A DNA stretch of 64,000 bases from [Eubacterium] eligens ATCC 27750 (lineage in GTDB: Bacteria > Bacillota > Clostridia > Lachnospirales > Lachnospiraceae), in NCBI RefSeq assembly GCF_000146185.1, contig NC_012778.1, positions 20,001-84,000 on the forward strand. The letters are read 5' to 3'. The notes beneath the pieces were generated by a model. It did not search any database. It was given only the letters and a program-made list of their open reading frames with translations, and had not been told where the DNA came from. Positions 16,381-25,904 of the stretch are shown here, in pieces. Each line of letters opens with the position of its first letter. Positions within the stretch are counted from its first letter, which is position 1. Made by a program: the position numbers and the translations under genes.

Positions 16381-17394
16381 ATGAAATTTATAGCAATTGG
16401 TGAATTGATGTTGAGATTATCACCACCTAACTATGAAAAACTTGTAACTACACATGATTTCAGAGTTAATTATGGCGGAGCAGAGGCAAATGTAGCGGTT
16501 TCCCTTGCAAACCTTGGTGTTGATTCAACATTTTTTACAGTATTACCTAACTCAGACCTTGGAAAGTCAACTATTAATTATCTTAAGTCTAATGATGTGC
16601 ATACCAAGCACATTATAAGATCAGAAGGAAGAATGGGACTTTATTATCTGGAAGAAGGTGTTTCTGTCAGACCTTCACAGGTAATATATGATAGAGCTGA
16701 TTCTGCATTTGCAGAATACGACTATAAGGATGTTGATTTCGAGGAGATTCTTAAGGATTATGACTGGCTCCATATTAGCGGTATCACTCCTGCTCTTTCT
16801 TACAACTGCCGTAAGATGATGGATATGGCAGTTAAGGCAGCTAAGAAGATGGGACTTACTGTCAGCTTCGACCCTAACTGGAGAAGTACGCTCTGGTCAT
16901 TCGAGACTGCAAGAGATGTTCTTAGTAAGTACCTTCCTTATGTTGATGTGCTTATTGGAATCGAACCTATCCATGTATACAGAGAAGATGGAACTGATGT
17001 TAAAGACGGTCTTACAATGGACCCATCATTTAAGGACATGGACAGAGTATTTAAGGCAATAGACGAGCAGTATCATATGAAGGCTATTGCAAGAACTGTA
17101 AGATATGTACACTCAGGAAGCAACAACTCTTTAAAGGCTTTCTATTATACTAACGGAGAGACTTATGAGAGCAAGACAATTAATTTTGAGATAGTAGACC
17201 GAGTTGGTGGCGGCGATGCATTTTCATCAGGACTTATCTATGCCCTTATGGACAATATGACTCCTGAAGATACTGTTAACTTCGCTGTTGCTTCTTCAGT
17301 AATGAAGCATGCTATCAGAGGTGATACTAATATCACATGTGTTGACCACATTAAGAGACTTATGAAGAATTCGTCTTTCGATGTGCAGAGATAA
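16381..17394 (+). CDS. kdgK: PfkB-family sugar kinase, probably 2-dehydro-3-deoxygluconokinase
   Basis: It probably phosphorylates 2-keto-3-deoxygluconate (KDG), the common product of pectin and uronate breakdown, to KDPG. The 337-aa ribokinase-like protein has the N-terminal substrate motif NYGGAEANVAVSLANLG and the segment YYLEEGVSVRPSQVIYDR, close to KDG kinases. It also has DPNWRSTLW and the catalytic GGGDAFSSGLI (Asp about 279). ATG 16381 is chosen because GGAGG ends 5 nt upstream; an ATG 18 nt earlier lacks a site. It stands alone between a MarR gene and its own terminator. Other PfkB sugars such as fructose are possible. A pectin-using lifestyle would fit but is not shown by other genes here. 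Confidence 0.8.
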   Translation: MKFIAIGELMLRLSPPNYEKLVTTHDFRVNYGGAEANVAVSLANLGVDSTFFTVLPNSDLGKSTINYLKSNDVHTKHIIRSEGRMGLYYLEEGVSVRPSQVIYDRADSAFAEYDYKDVDFEEILKDYDWLHISGITPALSYNCRKMMDMAVKAAKKMGLTVSFDPNWRSTLWSFETARDVLSKYLPYVDVLIGIEPIHVYREDGTDVKDGLTMDPSFKDMDRVFKAIDEQYHMKAIARTVRYVHSGSNNSLKAFYYTNGETYESKTINFEIVDRVGGGDAFSSGLIYALMDNMTPEDTVNFAVASSVMKHAIRGDTNITCVDHIKRLMKNSSFDVQR

Positions 17395-17409
17395 TTTAAT
17401 ATTAAGATT

Positions 17410-17439
17410 ACCTGTTCCGTGTGTGGAACAGGTTTTTTT
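17410..17439 (+). terminator. Terminator after the KDG-kinase gene
   Basis: Perfect 8-bp stem CCTGTTCC/GGAACAGG with a 6-nt loop, followed by seven T. Confidence 0.92.
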
Positions 17440-17454
17440 ACGGAGGCTTAAGTT

Positions 17455-18846
17455 ATGAGTATTAATATTTGTCCAATGGTTGCACTGGCAGCCGAGCTGA
17501 CGAATGTGCCTTTATGGCTTTGTATACCATTTGCATGTCTGCTTTTGTGTATAGCCATAATTCCACTTGTAAAAGGAGAATGGTGGGAAAAGTACAGACC
17601 ATTTGCTGTAATATTCTGGTCACTGCTTTTCATAATTCCGTTCGCAGTTAAGTATGGTGCTGGAACAGCAGCAGAGACTGTACTTGAATGTCTGGTAAAT
17701 GATTATCTTACATTCATTGTACTGCTTTTTGGTTTGTTCTGCGTAGCAGGTAACATAACAGTTGAGGGAAGTCTTGTTGGTTCACCAAGAGTAAATGTTA
17801 TTCTTCTTGGAATAGGAACCTTTCTTTCAAGCTGGATTGGAACGACAGGTGCGTCAATGCTTCTTGTAAGACCTGTTATTAAGATGAATTCTTGGAGAAG
17901 AAATAAGGCTCACATTATGGTGTTCTTCATTTTCCTTATATCTAATATGGGAGGAAGTCTTACACCTATCGGTGACCCACCACTTCTTATGGGATTTTCA
18001 AGAGGTGTTCCTTTCTTCTGGAGTATAAGATTCTTTCCGATACTGCTCCTTAACATGATTATTCTTCTAACAGTGCTTTATTTTATTGACAAGAGAGCAT
18101 ACAGGAAGGATATAGCAGCAGGTTATATGCCGGAGATTAAGGAAAATGAGCCACTTATAAGATTTGAGGGATTACATAATATTATATTCATCGTAATTAT
18201 TGTTGTAGCAGTTATATTAAGCGGAGTACTTCCGGATGTATCATTTTTCCAGAATGCTGCCGGCGAGGTAATCTCAATTCCTATATTTGGAGAGGTTAAG
18301 CTTGCAATTACTTCACTTATTGAAGTGGTTATGATTCTTTTAGCCGCATTTTTATCATTCAAGACAACTAATGCAGAGATAAGAAAGAAGAACCATTTCA
18401 CATGGGGTGCCATTCAGGAAGTTGCTGTACTTTTTATAGGTATATTTATTACTATGCAGCCAGCTCTTATGATTTTAAAGAGCGCAGGTGCGGAACTTGG
18501 ACTTACACATCCATCACAGATGTTCTGGGTAACGGGTGCACTTTCAAGTTTCCTTGATAATACACCAACTTACCTTGTATTCCTTACAACGGCTGGTTCA
18601 ATGGGATTTGTGTCAGGACTTACAACAGCTCTTGGAGTTGTTCCTGCAAAAATGCTTACAGCAATATCATGTGGCGCGGTATTTATGGGAGCAATAACTT
18701 ATATCGGTAATGCACCTAATTTCATGGTTAAGTCAATATCAGATGAAAATGGTGTTAAGATGCCAAGCTTCTTTGGGTATATTGTGTGGTCATTGTGCTG
18801 CCTTGTACCAGTATTCCTTATTGACACACTGTTATTCTTTATATAA
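17455..18846 (+). CDS. NhaD/CitMHS-type ion transporter (probable Na+/H+ antiporter)
   Basis: A 463-aa integral membrane protein with about 11-12 hydrophobic segments, of the ion-transporter superfamily that includes NhaD and CitMHS. Re-entrant-loop motifs are visible as SSWIGTTGASMLLVRP and ISNMGGSLTPIGDPPLL in the first half, and SSFLDNTPTYLVFL and GAITYIGNAPNFMVKS in the second. The GDPP and NAPN segments are the hallmark of this group. GGAGG lies 8 nt before ATG 17455, just after the preceding terminator. The next gene begins 16 nt downstream. Sodium-proton exchange is the likeliest role; an organic-anion substrate cannot be excluded. Confidence 0.85.
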   Translation: MSINICPMVALAAELTNVPLWLCIPFACLLLCIAIIPLVKGEWWEKYRPFAVIFWSLLFIIPFAVKYGAGTAAETVLECLVNDYLTFIVLLFGLFCVAGNITVEGSLVGSPRVNVILLGIGTFLSSWIGTTGASMLLVRPVIKMNSWRRNKAHIMVFFIFLISNMGGSLTPIGDPPLLMGFSRGVPFFWSIRFFPILLLNMIILLTVLYFIDKRAYRKDIAAGYMPEIKENEPLIRFEGLHNIIFIVIIVVAVILSGVLPDVSFFQNAAGEVISIPIFGEVKLAITSLIEVVMILLAAFLSFKTTNAEIRKKNHFTWGAIQEVAVLFIGIFITMQPALMILKSAGAELGLTHPSQMFWVTGALSSFLDNTPTYLVFLTTAGSMGFVSGLTTALGVVPAKMLTAISCGAVFMGAITYIGNAPNFMVKSISDENGVKMPSFFGYIVWSLCCLVPVFLIDTLLFFI

Positions 18847-18862
18847 TTAGGAGGTGCGCATT

Positions 18863-19846
18863 ATGGCAGATAATGATAAAATAACTGAACTTGCGAACAG
18901 AATATACGCACTGGATGAGAAAGTATATAAAGCTACAGGTTCTAATCTGGGACGTGTATATCAGGGAAACAAGGAAAAATGTATTAATGATTTAAGAGAT
19001 TTGCTTAAATCCAGTGCGGATTCTTCAGTTCTTAGAAGTGAGCTTGCACTTATAAGTAATATGGCAAGAACCACTAAAAAGAATCCTCAGCTTCATAAAG
19101 AAATAATGCATGAATATGGTGAGATATTTGATGAAGCAATGGCTATGCAGGAAGCGAGAGAGGGAAATGATATTATTGACCCGGAGCATGCAGAGCTTAA
19201 TATGTCCAATCTTGCAAACAGATTTGGAAAGGACGACAATCTTATTATATGCATAGGCCGTTCATATGGCTGTGCCGGAACAGATATTGGTTTCAAGCTT
19301 GCTGATAAGTTAAGAATCAGCTATTATGATGTATCTATCATGAACGAGATATTACAGCGTAATGAAGAACATGAAGAAACTGACAGAGCTTTATTCCAGA
19401 ATAAAACAGCAAGGACACCGGCTCAGTGGTGGAGAGATTTTAGGAAGTACCATGGTCTTTCAAGGTCGGATGTACAGTTCTTTAATACATCTAAGAAGCT
19501 GGTCGATTTAGCAAAGCAGGAACCATATGTTATCATGGGAAGATATGCGGATAATATTCTTACTAAGAACCACATTCCTCATATAAGCATATTTATCACA
19601 GCTCCTAAGAAGCTGCGTATACAGAGAACTTACCATACAAGCAAAGAGAAGCTTACTTATAAGCAGGCTGCGAAGTATGTTTCAAAAGAGGATAAGGCAC
19701 ATCTTAAAAGATACGCATTCTATACAGGCAAGAAGTGGGGCGAAGCAGATAATTACGACCTCACAATTAACAGTTCAACTTATGGAATTGACGGAAGCGT
19801 AGATCTGATTATGAGAATTGTGGCTAAGAATCAGCTTGACAACTAA
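18863..19846 (+). CDS. Cytidylate kinase-like family protein
   Basis: A 327-aa cytosolic protein whose second half carries the cytidylate-kinase-like fold. GRSYGCAGTDIG (about residues 133-144) takes the place of the P-loop, followed by KLADKLRISYYD, and later GRYADNIL and an Arg-rich lid around RIQRTYHTSKEKLTYKQA. The first about 110 residues are helical and not part of the kinase domain. AGGAGG ends 8 nt before ATG 18863; the in-frame GTG 18854 overlaps this site and is unlikely. It follows the antiporter by 16 nt and probably shares its transcript. Such proteins are common in Lachnospiraceae and their substrate is not established. Confidence 0.75.
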   Translation: MADNDKITELANRIYALDEKVYKATGSNLGRVYQGNKEKCINDLRDLLKSSADSSVLRSELALISNMARTTKKNPQLHKEIMHEYGEIFDEAMAMQEAREGNDIIDPEHAELNMSNLANRFGKDDNLIICIGRSYGCAGTDIGFKLADKLRISYYDVSIMNEILQRNEEHEETDRALFQNKTARTPAQWWRDFRKYHGLSRSDVQFFNTSKKLVDLAKQEPYVIMGRYADNILTKNHIPHISIFITAPKKLRIQRTYHTSKEKLTYKQAAKYVSKEDKAHLKRYAFYTGKKWGEADNYDLTINSSTYGIDGSVDLIMRIVAKNQLDN

Positions 19847-19876
19847 ACATTTATTATATAAAATCTAATCAAATGC

Positions 19877-20120
19877 ATTGACGAAGACAGTAGGTTGGAG
19901 TGAAAAGCATGAGCGAGCCGGGATGGTGAGAGCCGGTGCGAGTACTATCTATCCGAACATCACTTCTGAGCATCTTCGCTGAAATCATCACGAGACTAAG
20001 CGGGGACGGTAATCCCATCGTCAGGTTAAAGCCAGGGACGCATATGATAGTATGTCGTAATCATTCAGATTTTAGGATAAGTATGTTACCCCTCTGTTGT
20101 ATTACGGCAGAGGGGTTTTT
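19877..20120 (+). promoter_or_regulatory. T-box leader of ileS (Ile specifier ATC)
   Basis: A tRNA-sensing leader ahead of ileS. Stem I is closed by CGAAG (19882-19886) and CTTCG (19974-19978). It holds the GAGCGAGCC..GGTGAGAGCCGGTG apical features and a specifier region GAACATCACTTCTGAGC in which ATC (19959-19961) is the isoleucine codon. A stem II/pseudoknot segment GGGGACGGTAATCCC follows. The intrinsic terminator is CCCCTCTG (20089-20096) / CAGAGGGG (20108-20115) with five T. The consensus antiterminator T-box AGGGTGGNACCGCG is not recognisable: at the expected site the sequence is AGGGACGCATATGATAG. The leader is therefore clear but its antiterminator looks divergent. Confidence 0.82.
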
Positions 20121-20232
20121 CGTAAGAAATGAGTCTGCAGGCAGCCATCAGGCTTGCTTGTATGACAGATTTATGACGAATGCCCGTAATGTACTAGAAA
20201 ATATAAGCCACAAGGCAAGAAAGGAAGCTGCA

Positions 20233-23200
20233 ATGATTTATCAGAAAGTTTCTGCGGATATGAAGTTCGTAGACAGAGAAAAAGAAGTTGAAAAGTTCTG
20301 GAAAGACAATGATATCTTCCAGAAGAGTATTGATAACAGAAAGGAAGGCCCAACTTACACATTCTATGACGGACCTCCAACTGCTAATGGTAAGCCACAT
20401 ATTGGACATGTACTTACAAGAGTTATTAAGGATATGATTCCAAGATACAGAACAATGAAGGGTTATATGGTTCCTCGTAAGGCCGGATGGGATACACATG
20501 GACTTCCTGTTGAGCTTGAGGTTGAGAAGATGTTAGGTCTTGATGGCAAGGAACAGATTGAAGAATATGGTATTGAGCCATTTATCAAGCATTGTAAGGA
20601 ATCTGTATGGAAATACAAGGGTATGTGGGAGGATTTCTCATCTACTGTTGGTTTCTGGGCTGATATGGATAACCCATATGTAACATATGACAATAACTTT
20701 ATCGAGTCTGAATGGTGGGCTTTAAAGCAGATCTGGGATAAGGGTCTTCTTTATAAGGGCTTCAAGATTGTTCCTTACTGTCCTCGTTGTGGTACACCTC
20801 TTTCTTCACATGAGGTTGCCCAGGGCTACAAGACTCTTAAAGAGCGTACAGCAGTTGTAAGATTCAAGATTGTTGGAGAGGATGCATATTTCCTTGCATG
20901 GACAACAACTCCTTGGACACTCTGCTCTAATATTGCTCTTTGTGTTAATCCAGATGAGACTTATGCGAGAGTTAAGGCAGCAGATGGATTCACATACATC
21001 ATGGCAAAGGCACTTCTTGACAAGGTTCTTGGTGGAATCGAGAGAGAAGAAGGCACACCTGCTTATGAGATTATTGAAGAATACAAGGGTAAAGACCTTG
21101 AATATAAGGAATATGAGCCACTTTACCAGTGTGCAAAGGATGCCGCTGACAAGCAGCACAAGAAAGCATTTTTCGTATACTGCGATAATTATGTAACTAT
21201 GGAAGATGGTACTGGTATCGTTCATATTGCACCTGCATTTGGTGAAGATGATGCAAGAGTTGGTAGAAAATATGACGCTCCATTTGTTCAGATGGTAGAC
21301 GAGGCTGGTGTTATGAAGCCTGAGACTCCATTTGCAGGAATGCGTGCTAAGCCAACTAAGAAGGAGATGGAAGCAGGCGCTATCAACTGTGATGTTGAGG
21401 TTCTTAAGGAACTTGAGGGCAGAGGAATCCTCTTCTCAGCACCTAAGGTAGAGCATGAATATCCTCATTGCTGGAGATGTGATACACCACTTATCTACTA
21501 TGCAAGAGAGTCATGGTTTATCAAGATGACAGACCCAGAAGTTAAGGCTAACTTAATTGCTAATAATAAGACAATCAACTGGATTCCAGAGACAATCGGT
21601 ACAGGACGTTTCGGAGCATGGCTTGAAAATGTTCAGGACTGGGGAATTTCACGAAACAGATACTGGGGTACACCTCTTAATATCTGGCAGTGTGAGGACT
21701 GCGGTGAGATGATGTCTATCGGAAGTATCGAAGAACTTAAAGAAAAGTCAGACAATTGTCCAGATAATATTGAGCTTCACAGACCATATGTTGATGCAGT
21801 TACATGTAAGTGTCCTAAGTGTCAGGGAACAATGAAGAGAGTTCCAGAAGTTATCGACTGCTGGTTCGATTCAGGTTCAATGCCATTTGCACAGCACCAC
21901 TATCCATTTGAGAATAAAGAATTATTCGAGCAGCAGTTCCCAGCTAAGTTCATATCTGAAGCTGTTGACCAGACAAGAGGATGGTTCTACTCATTACTTG
22001 CTATCTCAACACTGCTCTTTAACAAAGCTCCATATGAGAATGTTATCGTTCTCGGACATGTTCAGGATGCAGATGGACAGAAGATGAGTAAATCAAAGGG
22101 TAACGCTGTTGACCCATTTGACGCATTACAGAAGCATGGTGCTGACGCAATCCGCTGGTACTTCTACGAGAATTCAGCTCCTTGGGTTCCTAACAGATTC
22201 AAGGATGAGTGGGTTTCAGAAGGTCAGAGAAAGTTCATGGGAACATTCTGGAACACATATGCATTCTTTGTACTGTATGCTAATATTGATAATTTTGATG
22301 CTACTAAGTATCAGCTTGAATATGACAAGCTTTCAGTTATGGACAAATGGTTATTATCAAAGCTTAATTCTTTGGTTAAATTCGTTGATAATAACCTTGA
22401 GAACTACAAGATTACAGAGACTGCAAGAGCGCTTGAGGACTTCACTGACGAGCTTTCTAACTGGTATGTAAGAAGAAGCCGTGAAAGATTCTGGGCTAAG
22501 GGAATGGAGCAGGATAAGATTAATGCTTACATGACTCTTTACACAACACTTGTAACTCTTGCTAAGATTTCTGCACCAATGGTTCCATTCATGACAGAAA
22601 GCATTTATAGAAATCTTGTATGTAGCATTGATAAAAATGCGCCTATTTCAATACATTTATGCGACTTCCCTAAGGTTAATGAGCAGTTCATTGACAAGAA
22701 GCTTGAGGAGACTATGGATGATGTATTAGACGCAGTTGTTATCGGACGTGCATGCCGTAATTCAACTAATATCAAGAACCGTCAGCCAATTGGCAAAATG
22801 TTTATTAAAGCAGACTGGAAGCTTGATGAGTTCTATACAGCTATCATCGCTGATGAGCTTAATGTTAAGGAAGTTGAATACACAGATGATGTCAGAGCAT
22901 TTACATCATACTCATTCAAGCCACAGATGAAGACTCTCGGACCTAAGTACGGAAAGCTTCTTAATGCAATCAGAACAGCTCTTACAGAGGTTGACGGTAA
23001 CGCAACTATGGATAAGCTTAACGAGTCAGGAAGCTTCGAGTTAAATGTTGAAGGTCAGGCTATTGAGCTTTCTAAGGACGATGTTCTTATCGAGATGACT
23101 CAGAAGGAAGGATTTGTTGCAAGCAGCGACAAGGGAATCACTGTCGTACTTGATACTAACTTAACTCCAGAGCTTATCGAGGAAGGTTTCGTAAGAGAGG

Positions 23201-23433
23201 TTATCTCTAAGGTTCAGACTATGCGTAAGGACGCTGGTTTCGAGGTTATGGATAAGATTAATCTCTATGTATCAGGCAACGACAAGATAGCTGATATTGT
23301 TAATAAGAATGCCGCTCAGGTTAAGACTGTAGTTCTTGCACAGGATATTATCACAGACAAGACTGCCGGATTTGAGAAGGAATGGGATATCAATGGCGAG
23401 AAGGTTACACTTGCTGTTGAGAAGCTTGCTTAA
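20233..23433 (+). CDS. ileS: Isoleucyl-tRNA synthetase (long, eukaryote-like form)
   Basis: It charges tRNA-Ile and edits valine. The 1066-aa class I synthetase has the HIGH motif as PHIGH (about residue 56) within PPTANGKPHIGHVLTRV, and KMSKS near residue 618 in DGQKMSKSKGNAVDP. It has an editing (CP1) domain between them with TTTPWTLCSN, two Cys-pair zinc-like segments (CPRCGTP and CEDCGEM) and a long C-terminal tRNA-binding part. The length and tail are of the IleS2 type, often less sensitive to mupirocin. ATG 20233 is chosen because AAGGAAG lies 5 nt upstream; the open frame extends back to 19936, but that part is the T-box leader. A terminator follows. Confidence 0.96.
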   Translation: MIYQKVSADMKFVDREKEVEKFWKDNDIFQKSIDNRKEGPTYTFYDGPPTANGKPHIGHVLTRVIKDMIPRYRTMKGYMVPRKAGWDTHGLPVELEVEKMLGLDGKEQIEEYGIEPFIKHCKESVWKYKGMWEDFSSTVGFWADMDNPYVTYDNNFIESEWWALKQIWDKGLLYKGFKIVPYCPRCGTPLSSHEVAQGYKTLKERTAVVRFKIVGEDAYFLAWTTTPWTLCSNIALCVNPDETYARVKAADGFTYIMAKALLDKVLGGIEREEGTPAYEIIEEYKGKDLEYKEYEPLYQCAKDAADKQHKKAFFVYCDNYVTMEDGTGIVHIAPAFGEDDARVGRKYDAPFVQMVDEAGVMKPETPFAGMRAKPTKKEMEAGAINCDVEVLKELEGRGILFSAPKVEHEYPHCWRCDTPLIYYARESWFIKMTDPEVKANLIANNKTINWIPETIGTGRFGAWLENVQDWGISRNRYWGTPLNIWQCEDCGEMMSIGSIEELKEKSDNCPDNIELHRPYVDAVTCKCPKCQGTMKRVPEVIDCWFDSGSMPFAQHHYPFENKELFEQQFPAKFISEAVDQTRGWFYSLLAISTLLFNKAPYENVIVLGHVQDADGQKMSKSKGNAVDPFDALQKHGADAIRWYFYENSAPWVPNRFKDEWVSEGQRKFMGTFWNTYAFFVLYANIDNFDATKYQLEYDKLSVMDKWLLSKLNSLVKFVDNNLENYKITETARALEDFTDELSNWYVRRSRERFWAKGMEQDKINAYMTLYTTLVTLAKISAPMVPFMTESIYRNLVCSIDKNAPISIHLCDFPKVNEQFIDKKLEETMDDVLDAVVIGRACRNSTNIKNRQPIGKMFIKADWKLDEFYTAIIADELNVKEVEYTDDVRAFTSYSFKPQMKTLGPKYGKLLNAIRTALTEVDGNATMDKLNESGSFELNVEGQAIELSKDDVLIEMTQKEGFVASSDKGITVVLDTNLTPELIEEGFVREVISKVQTMRKDAGFEVMDKINLYVSGNDKIADIVNKNAAQVKTVVLAQDIITDKTAGFEKEWDINGEKVTLAVEKLA

Positions 23434-23460
23434 GCAGGATAACTAAATAAATGTTAAATA

Positions 23461-23502
23461 AAGCTGTGTGCTGGTCTTTCGGGGCTGGGGCACAGCTTTT
23501 TT
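23461..23502 (+). terminator. Terminator after ileS
   Basis: Stem AAGCTGTG/CACAGCTT with a 22-nt loop and a T-run. It closes the ileS transcript. Confidence 0.85.
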
Positions 23503-23532
23503 GCATGCAGTAGTGGGATTTTTTATTTGTAT

Positions 23533-23643
23533 ATGTTATATTTTAATCAGAATGGTATTATATCATGTTGGAAAATTGTATATGACAATGACGGAAAGCC
23601 ATATACACTGAAGCTTGTGGATAAGGACATTTTTGCTGATTAA
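23533..23643 (+). pseudogene. Possible gene remnant or tiny ORF (36 aa)
   Basis: An open frame from ATG 23533 reads MLYFNQNGIISCWKIVYDND and ends LKLVDKDIFAD. It has ordinary coding composition but no ribosome-binding site, and it stands alone after the ileS terminator. It looks like the C-terminal end of a lost gene. The rest of the 450-bp gap (23503-23951) holds only AT-rich DNA and a likely promoter at 23744-23770. Confidence 0.25.
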
Positions 23644-23743
23644 CAGTAATGATTATTGCTAATATGTCATGTCAAGTGCAGAATGTACCATATATTACCA
23701 AATGTGCCATTTTGTATATATTAATCTTAAGATATGGAGATAA

Positions 23744-23770
23744 TTGACATATATTAATATCTATGATAAT
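23744..23770 (+). promoter_or_regulatory. Putative promoter upstream of the DUF2500 gene
   Basis: TTGACA (23744-23749) is a perfect -35, followed after 15 bp by GATAAT (23765-23770). The spacer is shorter than usual. The distance to the next start codon is about 180 bp. Confidence 0.4.
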
Positions 23771-23951
23771 ATTTAATTAGAAAAGAGCTGGATATGCAGG
23801 TGATGCTGCATATGGTTCATCGGGACATTTGCAATATTATATTTGGGCACATGAGAGAAGTAATAATTCACATTGATATTATTGTATAGAAAAGGATAGG
23901 CTTTTAATAGCACAGATATATTGATATATTTGATGAAAGGGGTGCTTTTTT

Positions 23952-24437
23952 ATGACAACATTCACTCAGATTGGCGCAGTGGGAACAACTGATAATTTGG
24001 AGGTCGCACCACACTGGTTAGGCGTGTTAATACTAACTGTATTTGCAGTAGTTGTGATTGCTATATTTATATTTATGGCAAAAGATTTTATCATGCAGGT
24101 GTTGTCTAAAAGAATCACAACGACAGCAACTCTTGCATCTAAATTTCAGGAGGAATATGTTAATAAGCGGATGTATGCTGGAACTGGAGCTATCCAGGAA
24201 GGACTTGCAGAGAAAGGAATTGCTTATTATTTTACCATGAATCTTGATACTGGAAAAATAGTTACTTTTCCAGTATCTAAGGATATGTATGATGTCTATG
24301 CGGAAGGAACGAAGGGAATACTTACATATAAGTATAAAACATTGATGTCCTTTGAGGCAGAAACAGAAGGAACCAAGGTCAGAAAAGATATAAGCGATTT
24401 AGAGGGATATTTTGTATCGATGCAAGATAAGTTATAA
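23952..24437 (+). CDS. DUF2500-like membrane protein
   Basis: A 161-aa protein with one clear membrane segment at about residues 23-45 and a soluble C-terminal domain facing the cytoplasm or exterior. The segment from about residue 85 (AYYFTMNLDTGKIVTFPVSKD, then YAEGTKGILTYKYKTLMSFE) matches the DUF2500 pattern: a YY-x-T strand, a metabolised Asp-Gly turn, then G-x-L-x-Y-x-G-T-x-F-x-S-F-E. The family has no assigned function. GAAAGGGG lies about 9 nt before ATG 23952. The lipoprotein gene that follows has its own ribosome site after a hairpin, so co-transcription is uncertain. Confidence 0.65.
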   Translation: MTTFTQIGAVGTTDNLEVAPHWLGVLILTVFAVVVIAIFIFMAKDFIMQVLSKRITTTATLASKFQEEYVNKRMYAGTGAIQEGLAEKGIAYYFTMNLDTGKIVTFPVSKDMYDVYAEGTKGILTYKYKTLMSFEAETEGTKVRKDISDLEGYFVSMQDKL

Positions 24438-24457
24438 AATTGCGAACTATAAACATG

Positions 24458-24500
24458 TGCTGCTTGAGAATCCTAAATGAGTTTTCTTAAGCAGCATTAT
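24458..24500 (+). terminator. Possible weak terminator after the DUF2500 gene
   Basis: Stem TGCTGCTT(g)AGAA/TTCT(t)AAGCAGCA with a loop of about 15 nt, followed by TTATTTATT and not a clean T-run. It may only reduce read-through into the lipoprotein gene. Confidence 0.5.
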
Positions 24501-24526
24501 TTATTAAGATAAAGGGGGAGATTCTA

Positions 24527-25897
24527 TTGAAGAAGGCAGTATTAGCAATATTGATTGCAGGAATGGCTGTATTAACAGCATGTAGTAATAATAATACGGT
24601 TAAGAAAGATGACAATGTTTATAAATATTCTGATTATGAATATAAAGATGAGGCTCAATTTTATATGAAGAAAAATGCTGCGGCTGCGGAAAAAGGATAT
24701 TATTATCTTTCAAATTCTCCAGTTAGCGGTGAGAATTATAAATTTATGTATTACTATGATATGATTAATAACAATAGCGTAGCGTTATGTTCAAAAGTAG
24801 ATTGTGCGCATGATGATGCAGAGTGCGAGGCATATTTGTCAGATTATGAATGCTTAGGAAGCGCAGTATGGTATTATGATGGAAGAATATACATGATAGA
24901 AAAGACAAAGGAGAAGGATATCCTTGTGTCTTATGATAAAACATTAAGAGATAAGAAAACGGAAAAGACATTATCAATAGATGGAATGTCCATATCATCA
25001 GCATGGGGTGAAATTAAATATGCGGATGTTGTCAATGGATATATGTATTATCTTCTATATAGTGACTCAGGGATGCTTATGTGTAAGGCGAATCTTGATA
25101 ATTCATCTGAACCAGAAATAGTAAAGAAATATAATGCACCGTTTAGTGGTGGAACTGATTTCATAGTTACTGACTTGGCATCACTTAATGCAATAGATAA
25201 TAAAATTTACATTAATCGCAGAATGAGCATATCATTAGAGGCAGAAGAATATATTGTGGAATGTCTTGATACAGATACGGGAAATATTGATTGCTTTATT
25301 GATATAACTAGTGATGACGAATTATCTGAGAAAGCAGAATCTAAATATTGGGTTACATCAGAATTATTTTATGACAAAGATGACAACATGTATTTTGCAG
25401 GAGTAGATTCAAGTGCATGGTGTCTTTATAGAATGAATCTTAAAACACAGGAAATAAGTGAAGTATTTAAACTGGATAATAAATCAAACAGAAATTATAC
25501 AAAACTTGCAGGATATGATGGACAGTATTTTTATGTATTTGATAAACCAGACCTTTCTAAAGGGAAAAAGAATATTACAACTGATGATAAAAATATTGTT
25601 TATATAGTGGATACAAATGGCGAGATAAAAGATACTTTAGAATTTAATAAGGATCGTACTAAGATGATTGCTGATGTAGATATATTGGGAGGAGACAGAA
25701 GATATTTGTTAGTGACAACAACAGACACAGATATTCAACAGTTCAAAGCATCATCTGGCTTAATGGACAAATATGAGAAGATGGTAAAAGAACTTGGAAA
25801 TAAACCTAAAATAATTAAAGTATGTTTAAGTGCAGTGTTGGACAAAGCTGACATTGGAACAGGAAACAAGGAGTGGATACAGATTACTCCGGAATAG
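24527..25897 (+). CDS. Lipoprotein, probable beta-propeller (DUF5050-like)
   Basis: A 456-aa secreted lipoprotein. The TTG start is supported by GGGGGAG 6 nt upstream, and the product begins MKKAVLAILIAGMAVLTAC with the lipobox Cys at 19. The mature part is rich in repeated strands of the type YYYDMINNNSVALCS, GRIYMIEK, GYMYYLLYSD, NKIYINRR, NMYFAG and QYFYVFDK, the look of a beta-propeller or DUF5050-type sensor domain. It ends 7 nt before the large membrane protein, and the two are very likely co-translated. A sensory or binding role for the transporter-like neighbour is inferred from this pairing alone. Confidence 0.7.
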   Translation: MKKAVLAILIAGMAVLTACSNNNTVKKDDNVYKYSDYEYKDEAQFYMKKNAAAAEKGYYYLSNSPVSGENYKFMYYYDMINNNSVALCSKVDCAHDDAECEAYLSDYECLGSAVWYYDGRIYMIEKTKEKDILVSYDKTLRDKKTEKTLSIDGMSISSAWGEIKYADVVNGYMYYLLYSDSGMLMCKANLDNSSEPEIVKKYNAPFSGGTDFIVTDLASLNAIDNKIYINRRMSISLEAEEYIVECLDTDTGNIDCFIDITSDDELSEKAESKYWVTSELFYDKDDNMYFAGVDSSAWCLYRMNLKTQEISEVFKLDNKSNRNYTKLAGYDGQYFYVFDKPDLSKGKKNITTDDKNIVYIVDTNGEIKDTLEFNKDRTKMIADVDILGGDRRYLLVTTTDTDIQQFKASSGLMDKYEKMVKELGNKPKIIKVCLSAVLDKADIGTGNKEWIQITPE

Positions 25898-25904
25898 GAG
25901 CAAA

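Noticed and set aside
19936..20232. N-terminal extension of IleRS by 99 residues
   Set aside because: The stretch is the T-box leader with a terminator and ends at a good ribosome site before ATG 20233.
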